Positions 15,116-25,178 of a DNA stretch of 35,890 nt are shown here, in pieces (the first letter of the stretch is position 1; each line of letters opens with the position of its first letter). This DNA comes from Phascolarctobacterium sp. (lineage in GTDB: Bacteria; Bacillota; Negativicutes; Acidaminococcales; Acidaminococcaceae), in the NCBI RefSeq assembly GCF_030531065.1, contig NZ_JAUNOQ010000019.1, positions 1 through 35,890 on the forward strand, given 5' to 3'. The position numbers and the translations under genes were made by a program. Below the pieces are notes generated by a model. That model had not been told where the DNA came from. It saw only the letters and a list, made by a program, of their open reading frames with translations, and did no database searches.

Positions 15116-17566
15116 TTACTCCTCATCGTCCTCATGGTGAATAGCCGCTAAGGAAACTACCTTATCGTTTTCGTTCAGCGTCATCAGCTTTACGCCCTGA
15201 GCGTTGCGCCCATACTGCGAAACGCTGTCCACGTCGATGCGAATAATAATGCCGCCGGAGGTAATCATCATAATTTCCTGCGCGGGATTGATTACGCGCA
15301 TACCGACTACGCAGCCGGTTTTTTCCGTAATCTTAATATTTATGATGCCCTTGCCGCCGCGTGTCTGCTTGCGGTATTCGCTGACCGCCGTGCGCTTGCC
15401 CATACCGAATTCCGTAGCCGTCAGCACTTCGTAATTTTCGTTGGGCACGCTGTCCATGGCCACAACCTCGTCGCCATAATTCAGGCTGATGCCGCGCACG
15501 CCGTGAGCGGTGCGTCCCATAGGCCGCACGTCCTGCTCGTCAAAGCGGATAGCGACGCCGTTGCGGGTAGCCAGAATAATTTCGCTGTTGCCGTCGGTCA
15601 GCTCGACGCCAATCAAATCCTCGTTTTCATCCAGGTTGATGGCTACCAGACCGGCCTTGCGCGCGCTTTCCAAATCTTTCAGGTTGGTCTTTTTCACCGT
15701 GCCCTTATTGGTCGCCATAAACATAAACTGCTCGTCGGCAAATTCCTTCACCGGAATAACCGCCGTAATTTTTTCACCCTGCTCCAAGGGCAGCAGATTG
15801 ATAATAGCCGTGCCCTTCGCCGTGCGTCCGGCTTCGGGAATTTCGTAACCCTTCTGGCGGTACACGCGGCCCTTATTGGTAAAGAATAAAATATTATGGT
15901 GCGTGGTGGAAAGGAAGAGATGCTCGGCGCAATCCTCCTTCTTGCCGCTGCCGCCGGTTTTGCCGACGCCGCCGCGCTTTTGGTTGCGGAAGGTGTCCAG
16001 CGTCTGGCGTTTGATATAGCCCTGATGGCTGATAGTCACCACGATATTTTCCTCGGCGATTAAATCCTCCACGTCCATATCGGAGGAATCGCGGGAAATT
16101 TCCGTGCGGCGTTCGTCGCCGAACTTCTTTTTCATTTCCAGCAGGTCTTCTTTAATAATATTCATCACCTTGCGCTCGTCGGCCAGCACGCTTTCCAGCC
16201 AATCGATGGTTTCCAGAACGTCGACGTATTCCTCGTCGATTTTTTTGCGCTCCAGACCGGTCAGGCGCTGCAGACGCATATCCAGAATAGCCTGCGCCTG
16301 ACGCTGGCTTAAATTGAAGCCGCTCATTAAATTTTCCCGCGCGATATCGGCGGTGGCGCTGTTGCGGATGGTCGTAATCACGGCGTCCAGATTGTCCAGC
16401 GCAATCTTCAAGCCCTCCAAAATGTGAGCGCGGTCCTTGGCCTTGCCCAGCTCGTAGCGGGTGCGCCGGGTGATGACGTCCTTTTGATGCGCCAGATAAT
16501 ATTCCAAAATCTGTTTTAAATTTAAAATACGCGGCTGACCGTTGACCAGCGCCAGCATAATAATGCCAAAGGAGCTTTGCAGCGCCGTGTGCTTATACAG
16601 CTGGTTCAAAACCACGTCGGGCACTGCGTCGCTTTTTAATTCGATAACGATACGGATACCGTGCTTGAGGTTGGAATAGTCGTCGATATGGCTGATACCC
16701 TCGATAGCGCCGTCCTTAGCCAGCTGAGCGATATCCTTAATCAAATTGGCTTTGTTGACCTGATAGGGGATTTCGCTGACGATAATATTATGCTTGCCTT
16801 TATTGGCAGGCTCGATTACGGCCTTCGCGCGGATTTTTACCACGCCGCGTCCGGTGGTATAAGCGCTGGTAATGCCTTCTTTGCCCAAAATGCAGGCGCC
16901 GGTGGGGAAGTCGGGGCCCTTGATGGCCGTCATCAGCTGCGGGATTTCCACGTCGGGATTGTCGATGAGCATCACGAGGCCGTTGACTACCTCGCATAAA
17001 TTATGCGGCGGAATATTGGTCGCCATACCTACGGCGATACCAGCGCTGCCGTTAATCAGCAGAGCGGGAACCTTGGAGGGCAGCACGCTGGGCTCCTGCA
17101 AGGATTCGTCGTAGTTGGGCACGAAGTCGACGGTGTCCTTTTCAATATCGTCCAGCATAGCCTCGGCCAGCCTTGCCATGCGCACCTCGGTATAACGCAT
17201 AGCGGCGGCGCTGTCGCCGTCGATGCTACCGAAATTGCCGTGGCCGTCGACCATCAGATAACGTGTCGAAAAATCCTGCGCCAGACGCACGATAGCGTCG
17301 TACACCGAGATGTCGCCGTGGGGATGATATTTACCTAAAACTTCGCCGACGATACGAGCGGATTTTTTATAGGGCTTGGACGGAGTCATGCCCGCTTCCT
17401 GCATAGCGTATAAAATACGGCGATGCACGGGCTTCAAGCCGTCGCGCACGTCCGGCAGGGCGCGCTGAATAATAACGCTCATAGCGTAATCGATATAGGA
17501 TTTTTGCATTTCCTCTTCGATATACACCGGCAAAACCTTACCGGTAATCGGTTCTAAATTATCCAC
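15116..17566 (-). CDS. gyrA: DNA gyrase subunit A
   Basis: An 816-residue subunit that breaks and rejoins DNA in the A2B2 gyrase. The N-terminal breakage-reunion domain carries the catalytic Tyr in AAAMRYTEVR (about 129), and the C-terminal beta-pinwheel contains the GyrA box QKRGGVG. The quinolone region reads YHPHGDISVYDAIV: Ile86 occupies the place of E. coli Ser83, where susceptible enzymes usually have Ser or Thr. The codon is ATC at 17309-17311. The start is GTG at 17564-17566 behind AAAGGTG. The acidic C-terminus (HHEDDEE) is normal. gyrB lies upstream, separated by three small genes rather than directly adjacent. Confidence 0.98.
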   Translation of the reverse strand: MDNLEPITGKVLPVYIEEEMQKSYIDYAMSVIIQRALPDVRDGLKPVHRRILYAMQEAGMTPSKPYKKSARIVGEVLGKYHPHGDISVYDAIVRLAQDFSTRYLMVDGHGNFGSIDGDSAAAMRYTEVRMARLAEAMLDDIEKDTVDFVPNYDESLQEPSVLPSKVPALLINGSAGIAVGMATNIPPHNLCEVVNGLVMLIDNPDVEIPQLMTAIKGPDFPTGACILGKEGITSAYTTGRGVVKIRAKAVIEPANKGKHNIIVSEIPYQVNKANLIKDIAQLAKDGAIEGISHIDDYSNLKHGIRIVIELKSDAVPDVVLNQLYKHTALQSSFGIIMLALVNGQPRILNLKQILEYYLAHQKDVITRRTRYELGKAKDRAHILEGLKIALDNLDAVITTIRNSATADIARENLMSGFNLSQRQAQAILDMRLQRLTGLERKKIDEEYVDVLETIDWLESVLADERKVMNIIKEDLLEMKKKFGDERRTEISRDSSDMDVEDLIAEENIVVTISHQGYIKRQTLDTFRNQKRGGVGKTGGSGKKEDCAEHLFLSTTHHNILFFTNKGRVYRQKGYEIPEAGRTAKGTAIINLLPLEQGEKITAVIPVKEFADEQFMFMATNKGTVKKTNLKDLESARKAGLVAINLDENEDLIGVELTDGNSEIILATRNGVAIRFDEQDVRPMGRTAHGVRGISLNYGDEVVAMDSVPNENYEVLTATEFGMGKRTAVSEYRKQTRGGKGIINIKITEKTGCVVGMRVINPAQEIMMITSGGIIIRIDVDSVSQYGRNAQGVKLMTLNENDKVVSLAAIHHEDDEE

Positions 17567-17608
17567 CTAATCACCTTTCTTTCGCAAAACATTTCAAAGC
17601 TGCAAAAT

Positions 17609-18391
17609 CTATTTCCATAATATTTCATAAACCTGCTTACCGATAAGCAAAGTCGTAACCAATAAATATAACGGGCGCACATAGGACGCGCCTTTCTTAA
17701 TCGCCATGCGCGAGCCGAAAATTGCTCCGACAATCATGGCCAGCGCCATAATAACGCCGTAGGACCACATGATGGTGCCGCTCATAGCGAAGGATACCAG
17801 AGCGCCCACGCCGCTGGCAAAATTCAGCGCCTTGGCGTTGCCCGCGGCCGTTACGAAATCGTATCCCAAATATAAAAAGCCAAAAATGAGGAAGGAGCCT
17901 GTGCCGGGGCCGAAAAAGCCGTCGTAAAAGCCGATGGCGAAGGCCATGATGAAGGCGCCGACCAAAGCCCGCAGGCCCAGCTGCTGCACCGTTCCCTTAT
18001 CGCCCCAATCCTTGCGGCGATAAGTGTAAACGGCTACCAGCACCAGCAGCGCCACGATAATGTTTTTCATAAGCTTTTCCGGCAGCAGATAAACAACGTA
18101 AGCGCCCAGCGCCGAGCCGATAAAGGACAGCGGCGTCAACGCCAGCGCCGCTTTTTTGATTTTTCCGGCGCGCCAAAAGGAAAGCACGCTGGTCAGCGAG
18201 CCGACGGAGGCCGCCACCTTATTCGTTCCCAGGGCGTAGGGGACGGGCAGCCCCAGGCTGAGCAGGGCGGGCGTGGATATCAGGCCGCCGCCGCCCACCG
18301 TTGAATCGATAAAAGCCGAAACGAATCCGGCCACGATTAAAAATAAAACCGTGCCCCAATCCAAAGCTCCCAAAAAATTTTCCACAAGCAT
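17609..18391 (-). CDS. TSUP-family (TauE/SafE-type) membrane transporter
   Basis: A 260-residue integral membrane protein with about eight hydrophobic segments and the two family half-motifs: AFIDSTVGGGGLISTPALL near residues 26-44, and GFYDGFFGPGTGSF near 154-167. The TSUP family includes exporters of sulfite, sulfonates and other organic anions; the substrate here cannot be told, though the arrangement is YfcA-like. GAGGG abuts the annotated ATG, so a GTG two codons later (MLV) is an equally good start. It lies 18 bp after thiN and 42 bp before gyrA and is probably co-transcribed. Confidence 0.85.
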   Translation of the reverse strand: MLVENFLGALDWGTVLFLIVAGFVSAFIDSTVGGGGLISTPALLSLGLPVPYALGTNKVAASVGSLTSVLSFWRAGKIKKAALALTPLSFIGSALGAYVVYLLPEKLMKNIIVALLVLVAVYTYRRKDWGDKGTVQQLGLRALVGAFIMAFAIGFYDGFFGPGTGSFLIFGFLYLGYDFVTAAGNAKALNFASGVGALVSFAMSGTIMWSYGVIMALAMIVGAIFGSRMAIKKGASYVRPLYLLVTTLLIGKQVYEILWK

Positions 18392-18409
18392 CCCTCATTA
18401 TAATTCAAT

Positions 18410-19123
18410 TTATTTTTGCCAATGAATATACAAGCCGACGCTGCCCTCCAAGCATTCGCAAGTAAATTCTCCCGTCAACGGCTCGTTGCTAATCGCGTAA
18501 GGACGCGCCTGCGTTAATAAAGCGTCGTTCAACGGCCAGCGCACGCCGCCGATATTTACGCGGCATTCCGCGCTCAAGGGCAGCAGAGAAACGGCCTGCG
18601 CCGCTTTTTTATCCTGCAAATGTATTTCCGCTTTTTCGCCGCCGTCTAGGAGCAGTAAAAATTCCCGCTCGTCCGCCAGCGCAACGCGGCAGCCGCGCCG
18701 CTTCTTAAAAGCCAGCAGGGAATAGACGTTGCTGAAAAGATGGTCGAAGCGCCCGCCGAAAATTCCCGTCGCCACTACGTCGCCCGGCGGCATTTTTTGC
18801 AGCAGCAGCTGCAAGTCGGTGTCGTCCTTCGCCGGAGGATGCACAAAAACCTGCGCGCCTAAAGAAGCAGCTTGGGCATACGTTTCGTTGTCGGCGCTGT
18901 CGCAGTCGCCGACAAGCAGAGCGGGGGAGAGGCCGGCCTCCAAACAATATTGCGCGCCGCGGTCGGCGCAGTAAATTTTTTTTTGCCGCGCAATTTCACG
19001 CAGCCAGCCTGGAGCCGGAGCGCGTCCTCCCGCAACGACGACGTTAACGCCGGGCGCTACTTCGCCGCCATGTTTCACGTGAAACTTTACGCCGCATTCC
19101 GGAAATCGCACAAGCGCGGCCAT
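18410..19123 (-). CDS. thiN: Thiamine pyrophosphokinase
   Basis: A 237-residue enzyme that transfers pyrophosphate from ATP to thiamine, making thiamine diphosphate. Family motifs are VVVAGGRAPAP (about 28-38), LLVGDCDS (69-76), KDDTDLQLLL (99-108) and GGRFDHLFSN (123-132). Homologues normally begin near VNVVVAGG; this frame has about 25 extra residues, and codons 13-18 (KFHVKH) coincide with a parS-like palindrome. The ATG overlaps the upstream stop as TAATG and has no strong ribosome site, so coupled translation or a later GTG (codon 16) is possible. Confidence 0.9.
   Translation of the reverse strand: MAALVRFPECGVKFHVKHGGEVAPGVNVVVAGGRAPAPGWLREIARQKKIYCADRGAQYCLEAGLSPALLVGDCDSADNETYAQAASLGAQVFVHPPAKDDTDLQLLLQKMPPGDVVATGIFGGRFDHLFSNVYSLLAFKKRRGCRVALADEREFLLLLDGGEKAEIHLQDKKAAQAVSLLPLSAECRVNIGGVRWPLNDALLTQARPYAISNEPLTGEFTCECLEGSVGLYIHWQK
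19071..19086. promoter_or_regulatory. parS-like site within thiN
   Basis: TGTTTCACGTGAAACT matches 15 of 16 bases of the ParB-binding parS consensus TGTTTCACGTGAAACA. It sits inside the thiN reading frame about 5.9 kb from the dnaA-dnaN spacer. Confidence 0.8.
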
Positions 19124-19422
19124 TACTTTTTAGCGACGGCCGCCGGTTTTATAATAATCTGTCCGTCCTCTTTCAAAACCTTCCACGCGCAATCTCCGTT
19201 TTTATTTTTCAACCATTCCATGCTGATTTCCAATAAGAAACGATTTAAGCGCTCCCTCGCTTCCTCCGGCAGCAGCAATTCCTTTTTTGCCGGAGCTTTG
19301 GCGTTTTTGATTTTAGCCTGAGTAATTTTTTCGTCGGCGTACATGCCGTTTTCAAAGGTTAAATGCTCGTTGTAGCCCTTCAGCATATCCGCGTCGGAAA
19401 GGCCTTTTTTTATTTTTACCAT
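19123..19422 (-). CDS. Small conserved-position protein between gyrB and thiN
   Basis: A 99-residue, lysine-rich protein that I do not recognise. It has a helical middle (LPEEARERLNRFLLEISMEWL) ahead of what looks like a short beta hairpin (CAWKVLKEDGQIIIKP). No signal peptide or membrane segment is seen. GAGGTG lies 7 nt before ATG. It follows gyrB by 37 bp and its stop overlaps the thiN start (TAATG), so it belongs to the same transcription unit. Confidence 0.75.
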   Translation of the reverse strand: MVKIKKGLSDADMLKGYNEHLTFENGMYADEKITQAKIKNAKAPAKKELLLPEEARERLNRFLLEISMEWLKNKNGDCAWKVLKEDGQIIIKPAAVAKK

Positions 19423-19459
19423 TTATCGCACCTCGTCGCGTCAAATTAGCAAACGCGCA

Positions 19460-21424
<1,965 letters not shown>

Positions 21425-21694
21425 TTAAAAATTAGTATAGACAGCGCCTCCGGCAAGACCGGTTTCAGCGCGTTTTTTCAAAGTAAGGGAAGAAATGGAG
21501 GACAGATACATGGTATCTGCCGTCAGAATCAGACTGGCGTATTCCTCGCCGCCGGCCGCGTCCACGATTTTGTACCGGTCGGCGTATTCCTTAACATAGT
21601 CGCTGTAAATTAAAGACTGGCTGTGGCGCAGATTGAAAACGGCGATGATATCACTGTTTTTTACCATGCAGTCGGCTCCCAAATGCAGATACAT
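21425..21694 (-). CDS. remB: RemB/DUF370-type regulator
   Basis: An 89-residue protein beginning MYLHLGADCMVKNSDIIAVF, the DUF370 form of B. subtilis RemB (MYLHIG… with a DII-(A/G)-(I/V)F strand), and containing YLSSISSLTLKKR, like the SPISSxTLKKR ending. RemA/RemB proteins are small DNA-binding regulators; in Bacillus remB (yaaB) also sits between recF and gyrB. GGAGG is 8 nt before ATG. The start lies 44 bp inside the upstream DUF721 gene, an unusually long overlap, but both ends are fixed by homology pattern. Confidence 0.85.
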   Translation of the reverse strand: MYLHLGADCMVKNSDIIAVFNLRHSQSLIYSDYVKEYADRYKIVDAAGGEEYASLILTADTMYLSSISSLTLKKRAETGLAGGAVYTNF

Positions 21695-22448
21695 TCCGGT
21701 CCCTCCGTAAATAAGTCAATGTATTTTCGTACAGCTGCGAAGTAATTTCCTCCGGCTGCTTCCCCGTTACGAACAATACGGCCAGCAGGCTTTCCTTTTT
21801 GTCGGCGAAGCCCTGGCGCACCCGCTCGCAATAATAGCCCTTCAGGCCGTCGCGAACGGACGTAAATAATATTTTATCACAAGGATAGTATAAGCGGCAA
21901 TTTTCATAGGTCAGCCAGGGCTGAATCCTGAGCAGTTCGGCCAGCTTCTGCCGCAGCTCCTGCCGCTGCCGGCGCTCGCACACGCTGCACATTTCCAGAC
22001 CTTCCGCCATGCGGGAACCGCACTGGGGACAGACGGTATAGCGAAGCGGCGGGGGAGCTTCCTCCTTCCGCCGGGCCGCCTTCTGGCGGCGCAGCACGGC
22101 GCCGCTGCGAAAATAAACCTTTTTGATTTTCAGCCTGCCGGAAAGCACGGAATTTACCTTTTGCAAAAACAGGCTCTGCATCATATACAGCTCGTTGGCC
22201 AGAACCGAATTGGCGGTGCTGACGTAAAGCTCCTGCCCCTCTACTTTTTGAATCGAACACTTTTCGGCCAGATGCGGGCCGCAGATTTCCTCCCATCTGT
22301 CGGCCAGGCAGTGCTCTAAATACAGCTGCTTGACCAGAGGCGAAGGCGTCAGCTCCAGCGTCCGGTTGCGCCTGTCGAACAAACGCAGGCGAGGGTCGAA
22401 TAAGCGCTGCATAGCCTCCCCGGCGCTGGCAAATTTATCGGCACACAT
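21651..22448 (-). CDS. DUF721/DciA-like protein with a zinc ribbon
   Basis: A 265-residue protein. The middle (about 45-120: LADRWEEICGPHLAEKC, LYVSTANSVLANEL) is a DUF721 domain, the domain of the replicative-helicase loader DciA. It is followed by a basic, Pro-rich linker and a zinc ribbon, CPQC at 140-143 and CSVC at 154-157, then a further 100 helical residues. DUF721 genes beside recF are common in Firmicutes; a helicase-loading role is inference. The start codon overlaps the recF stop as TAATG (22446-22450), implying coupled translation. Confidence 0.8.
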   Translation of the reverse strand: MCADKFASAGEAMQRLFDPRLRLFDRRNRTLELTPSPLVKQLYLEHCLADRWEEICGPHLAEKCSIQKVEGQELYVSTANSVLANELYMMQSLFLQKVNSVLSGRLKIKKVYFRSGAVLRRQKAARRKEEAPPPLRYTVCPQCGSRMAEGLEMCSVCERRQRQELRQKLAELLRIQPWLTYENCRLYYPCDKILFTSVRDGLKGYYCERVRQGFADKKESLLAVLFVTGKQPEEITSQLYENTLTYLRRDRNVSAFGSRLHGKKQ

Positions 22449-23578
22449 TATTTTTCCTCGCTTATCACACCGTTTTCAATTTTAAAATAAGCGTTGCCTG
22501 CCAAAGCAGGAATCAGCTCCCTATCGTTGACCGTAATAAAGGTCTGCACGCGCCCGTCGATAAAACGCAGCAGTTGGGCCCGGCGGCTGTTATCCAGTTC
22601 GCTCATCACGTCGTCTAAGAGCAGCACGGGAAATTCCCCCAGCTGACGGCGCACATATTCCAGCTGCGACAACTTTAAGGCTAAAGCGCCGCTGCGCTGC
22701 TGACCCTGGGAGCCGAAGGAGCGCAGGGACGTTCCGTTCAAAAGCAGCTGCAAATCGTCGCGATGGGGGCCGACGCCCGTATTGCCGCGCAGAATGTCGA
22801 CGCGCTGGCGTTCCGCCAGACTGCGGCGGTAAAATTCTTCGCCGCAGGCCGCGCCGTCCGCCGGATACAGCAGCTGCCCGTTATTGGCCTTCAGCTCGTA
22901 GCGCACCGCCAGCTGTTCCTTATTGCTGGTAAGCGAAGCGTAAATATCGGCGGCAATGCCCTCCAGCTTAGCTAGAGCAGCCAGCCGTTTTTTCGTAATC
23001 CCGGCGGCCAGGCGGATAAATTCCTCATCCCAGGGACGCAGGGCCGCGCCGTCACCGCCCTCGTCCCGCAGCTCTTTTAACAAGCGGTTGCGCTGCAGCA
23101 GCACGCGGTTATATTTCACCAGTAAGTCGTAATAGACCGGGTCCGTCTGGGATATCTGCATATCGAAGAAGCGTCGCCGCAACGCCGGTTCGCCCTTCAC
23201 CAGCTGCAAATCCTCCGGCGAAAACATAACGGCGTTTAAGGCTCCGTAATGCTCCTTGGGGCGCACCTTGGCGCCGTCCAGCAAAATTTCTTTTTTCCAA
23301 CGCTCCTGCTGCCGGTATTTTTTCAGCCTGACCTCGTGCCTGCCGCTGTAGCTTTCGTATTCCACGCCTGCGGCCATCGCTTCCGTCCCCAGGCGCAGCA
23401 GCTCTTCTTCCGCCGTCGTGCGGTGGGAAAGGCCGAAGGCGCTGTAGAAAATAACCTCCAGCAGATTAGTTTTTCCCTGGGCGTTAGCGCCGTAAAAGAC
23501 GTTAATCATGGACGGCAGCAGCAGCTCGCAGCTGCTGTAATTACGAAAATTTACGGCGTATAAACGGCTGATTTTCAT
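22448..23578 (-). CDS. recF: DNA replication and repair protein RecF
   Basis: A 376-residue SMC-like ATPase that helps load RecA at gaps with RecO and RecR. Walker A is YGANAQGKTNLLE (about 29-41), the ABC signature region is GSQGQQRSGALALKLSQ (about 288-304), and Walker B is PVLLLDDVMSELD (about 318-330). Length is typical. The start overlaps the yaaA stop as ATGA, and the stop overlaps the next start. Confidence 0.97.
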   Translation of the reverse strand: MKISRLYAVNFRNYSSCELLLPSMINVFYGANAQGKTNLLEVIFYSAFGLSHRTTAEEELLRLGTEAMAAGVEYESYSGRHEVRLKKYRQQERWKKEILLDGAKVRPKEHYGALNAVMFSPEDLQLVKGEPALRRRFFDMQISQTDPVYYDLLVKYNRVLLQRNRLLKELRDEGGDGAALRPWDEEFIRLAAGITKKRLAALAKLEGIAADIYASLTSNKEQLAVRYELKANNGQLLYPADGAACGEEFYRRSLAERQRVDILRGNTGVGPHRDDLQLLLNGTSLRSFGSQGQQRSGALALKLSQLEYVRRQLGEFPVLLLDDVMSELDNSRRAQLLRFIDGRVQTFITVNDRELIPALAGNAYFKIENGVISEEK

Positions 23579-23799
23579 GCTTCCACAGTAACGGTAAGCT
23601 CTATCTGATTATCCACGTTGACCACGTCGCCGGGATAAACCTTTTTGCGTTTTTCGGTAATCGTTGCGCCGTTCAGTTTGACGACGCCGTCCTCCACCAT
23701 CAAAAAGGCCTGTCCGCCGGTTTCGGCCACGCCGGAAAATTTCAGCAGCTTATCCATAGTAATAAATTCGGTAGTGATAGCTACGTTTTCTTTCTGCAT
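23575..23799 (-). CDS. yaaA: S4-domain RNA-binding protein YaaA
   Basis: A 74-residue protein consisting of one S4 RNA-binding fold: TEFITMDKLLKFSGVAETGGQ, VEDGVVKLNGATITEKRKKV (two adjoining parts, each short) and PGDVVNV. This is the usual small gene between dnaN and recF in Firmicutes. The start at 23799 is chosen because AAAGGAG lies about 7 nt upstream; the open frame extends further into dnaN, but that part is not S4-like. The gap to dnaN is 11 bp. Confidence 0.92.
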   Translation of the reverse strand: MQKENVAITTEFITMDKLLKFSGVAETGGQAFLMVEDGVVKLNGATITEKRKKVYPGDVVNVDNQIELTVTVEA

Positions 23800-23810
23800 T
23801 TTACGCTCCT

Positions 23811-24920
23811 TTAGAAAACTACGCGCACGGGAGTTACGATATAAATGTAATCCGCTTCTTCCTCGCAGGTAACGCAAACCGGGCTCAAGGAGGTGTTCAT
23901 GGACAGCGTTACCTCGTCGGCTTCGATATTTTTAAGAATGTCCAGAATATATTTAGAGTTAAAGGCTACGTTCAGCTGGTCGCCCTCGGTAGAGCAGGCA
24001 ATAACCTCGCGGCCCGTGCCCACATCGGGACTGCTGGAGGTAATCGTCATTTCCCCGGCGTCCACGCTCATTTTGATGATGCTGTAATCGCCCTCGGTGG
24101 AAAACAGCGCTACGCGTTCTACGGCTCCGGCTAATTCCTTAGCGTTGACCTTGGTCTTGACGGTGAATTTGGCGGGAATAACCCGGTTATAATCGGGGAA
24201 CTTGCCTTCAATCAGGCGGGAAACGATAACCACGTTGTCGATGATAACCATGATTTGGTTATTGAGCAGGGAAATTTTTACCTCCTGCGGAATTTCGCCC
24301 GTTAAATTACGGGTAATTTCGTTCAGCACCTTGGCGGGAATAATCATGCTCATGGGCTCGGCTATAGCTTGAGCGGAGGACTTTATTGCCAAACGGTGGG
24401 TATTAGTGCCGACAAAGGTAATTTTTTCTTCCTTGGCTTCGACTAAAACGCCGGTAAAGAGGGGACGCGCTTCGTCGGTGGAGCAGGAGAAAATGGTTTT
24501 TTTAATCAGCTCCTTGATTTTTTCGTCGGCGATAGTAATAGTTTTATTGCCGTCAAAATCCGGGAATTTAGGATAATCGTCCTCGTTCATCAGCAGCAGG
24601 TTAAATTCCGATTTACCGGAGCTTACCTTGATGGTTTTTTGCTCGCTGTTTTTCGTAATAGTCAGGCTTTCGCAGGGCAGCTTACGGATAAGCTCGGATA
24701 AATGCTTAGCGGAAACCACTATTTCCCCCGGTTCGGTAATATCTGCGTCGATAGTGCAGGAAATAGCCATATTAAGGTCCATTGCTTGTACGGCTAATTT
24801 ATCTTGATCGGTAAAAATATGAATGCAGGAAAAAATAGGCGTACTTGGTTTGGAAATAATAGCTCTTTGAGCGGTTTGGATAGCTTTATTCAAAGCGTTG
24901 GTGTTGCAGGTGATCAGCAT
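23811..24920 (-). CDS. dnaN: DNA polymerase III beta sliding clamp
   Basis: A 369-residue clamp subunit that tethers the replicative polymerase to DNA. It has the three-fold clamp domain plan with recognisable stretches such as ISCTIDADITEPGEIVVSAK, TDEARPLFTGVLVE, TNTHRLA and a C-terminus reading YIYIVTPVRVVF, close to the usual MPMR(L/V) end. Length is standard. GGAGG lies 11 nt before ATG. It is transcribed away from oriC, downstream of dnaA. Confidence 0.97.
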   Translation of the reverse strand: MLITCNTNALNKAIQTAQRAIISKPSTPIFSCIHIFTDQDKLAVQAMDLNMAISCTIDADITEPGEIVVSAKHLSELIRKLPCESLTITKNSEQKTIKVSSGKSEFNLLLMNEDDYPKFPDFDGNKTITIADEKIKELIKKTIFSCSTDEARPLFTGVLVEAKEEKITFVGTNTHRLAIKSSAQAIAEPMSMIIPAKVLNEITRNLTGEIPQEVKISLLNNQIMVIIDNVVIVSRLIEGKFPDYNRVIPAKFTVKTKVNAKELAGAVERVALFSTEGDYSIIKMSVDAGEMTITSSSPDVGTGREVIACSTEGDQLNVAFNSKYILDILKNIEADEVTLSMNTSLSPVCVTCEEEADYIYIVTPVRVVF

Positions 24921-25178
24921 TTGTTCACAGTCCTCCTTAAAGATATTATTACTATATAATTTTATAAAAGTAGTCGACGTAGTAGTAGAGCCTGTTAGTT
25001 ATGTGGAAAAGACCTCTGAGCCTGATGGTACTGCGGTTTTCCACTTGTAGATAAACCTGTGTATAAGCGGGAAATATTTTACACGGAATCTACAGGCAAA
25101 ATTTCTATCAACTTTTTTTGAAAGTTATACACAGTTTGGAGCTGGGTTATCAACAGTTTTTGTGGATAACTTTTTGCT
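24921..25178 (-). other. oriC: DnaA boxes, DnaA-trio-like run and unwinding zone
   Basis: The dnaA-dnaN spacer holds clustered DnaA boxes. One is perfect (TGTGGATAA, 25161-25169). Others have one mismatch: TTATCAACA 25147-25155, TTATACACA 25125-25133, TGTGTATAA 25058-25066, TGTAGATAA 25046-25054 and TGTGGAAAA 25002-25010. Reading the minus strand, the last box is followed by a short spacer, then CTACTACTAC (24979-24988) and more triplets to 24971, and then AT-rich DNA (24940-24970). Box, spacer, trio and AT-rich zone is the B. subtilis unwinding order. Confidence 0.85.
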
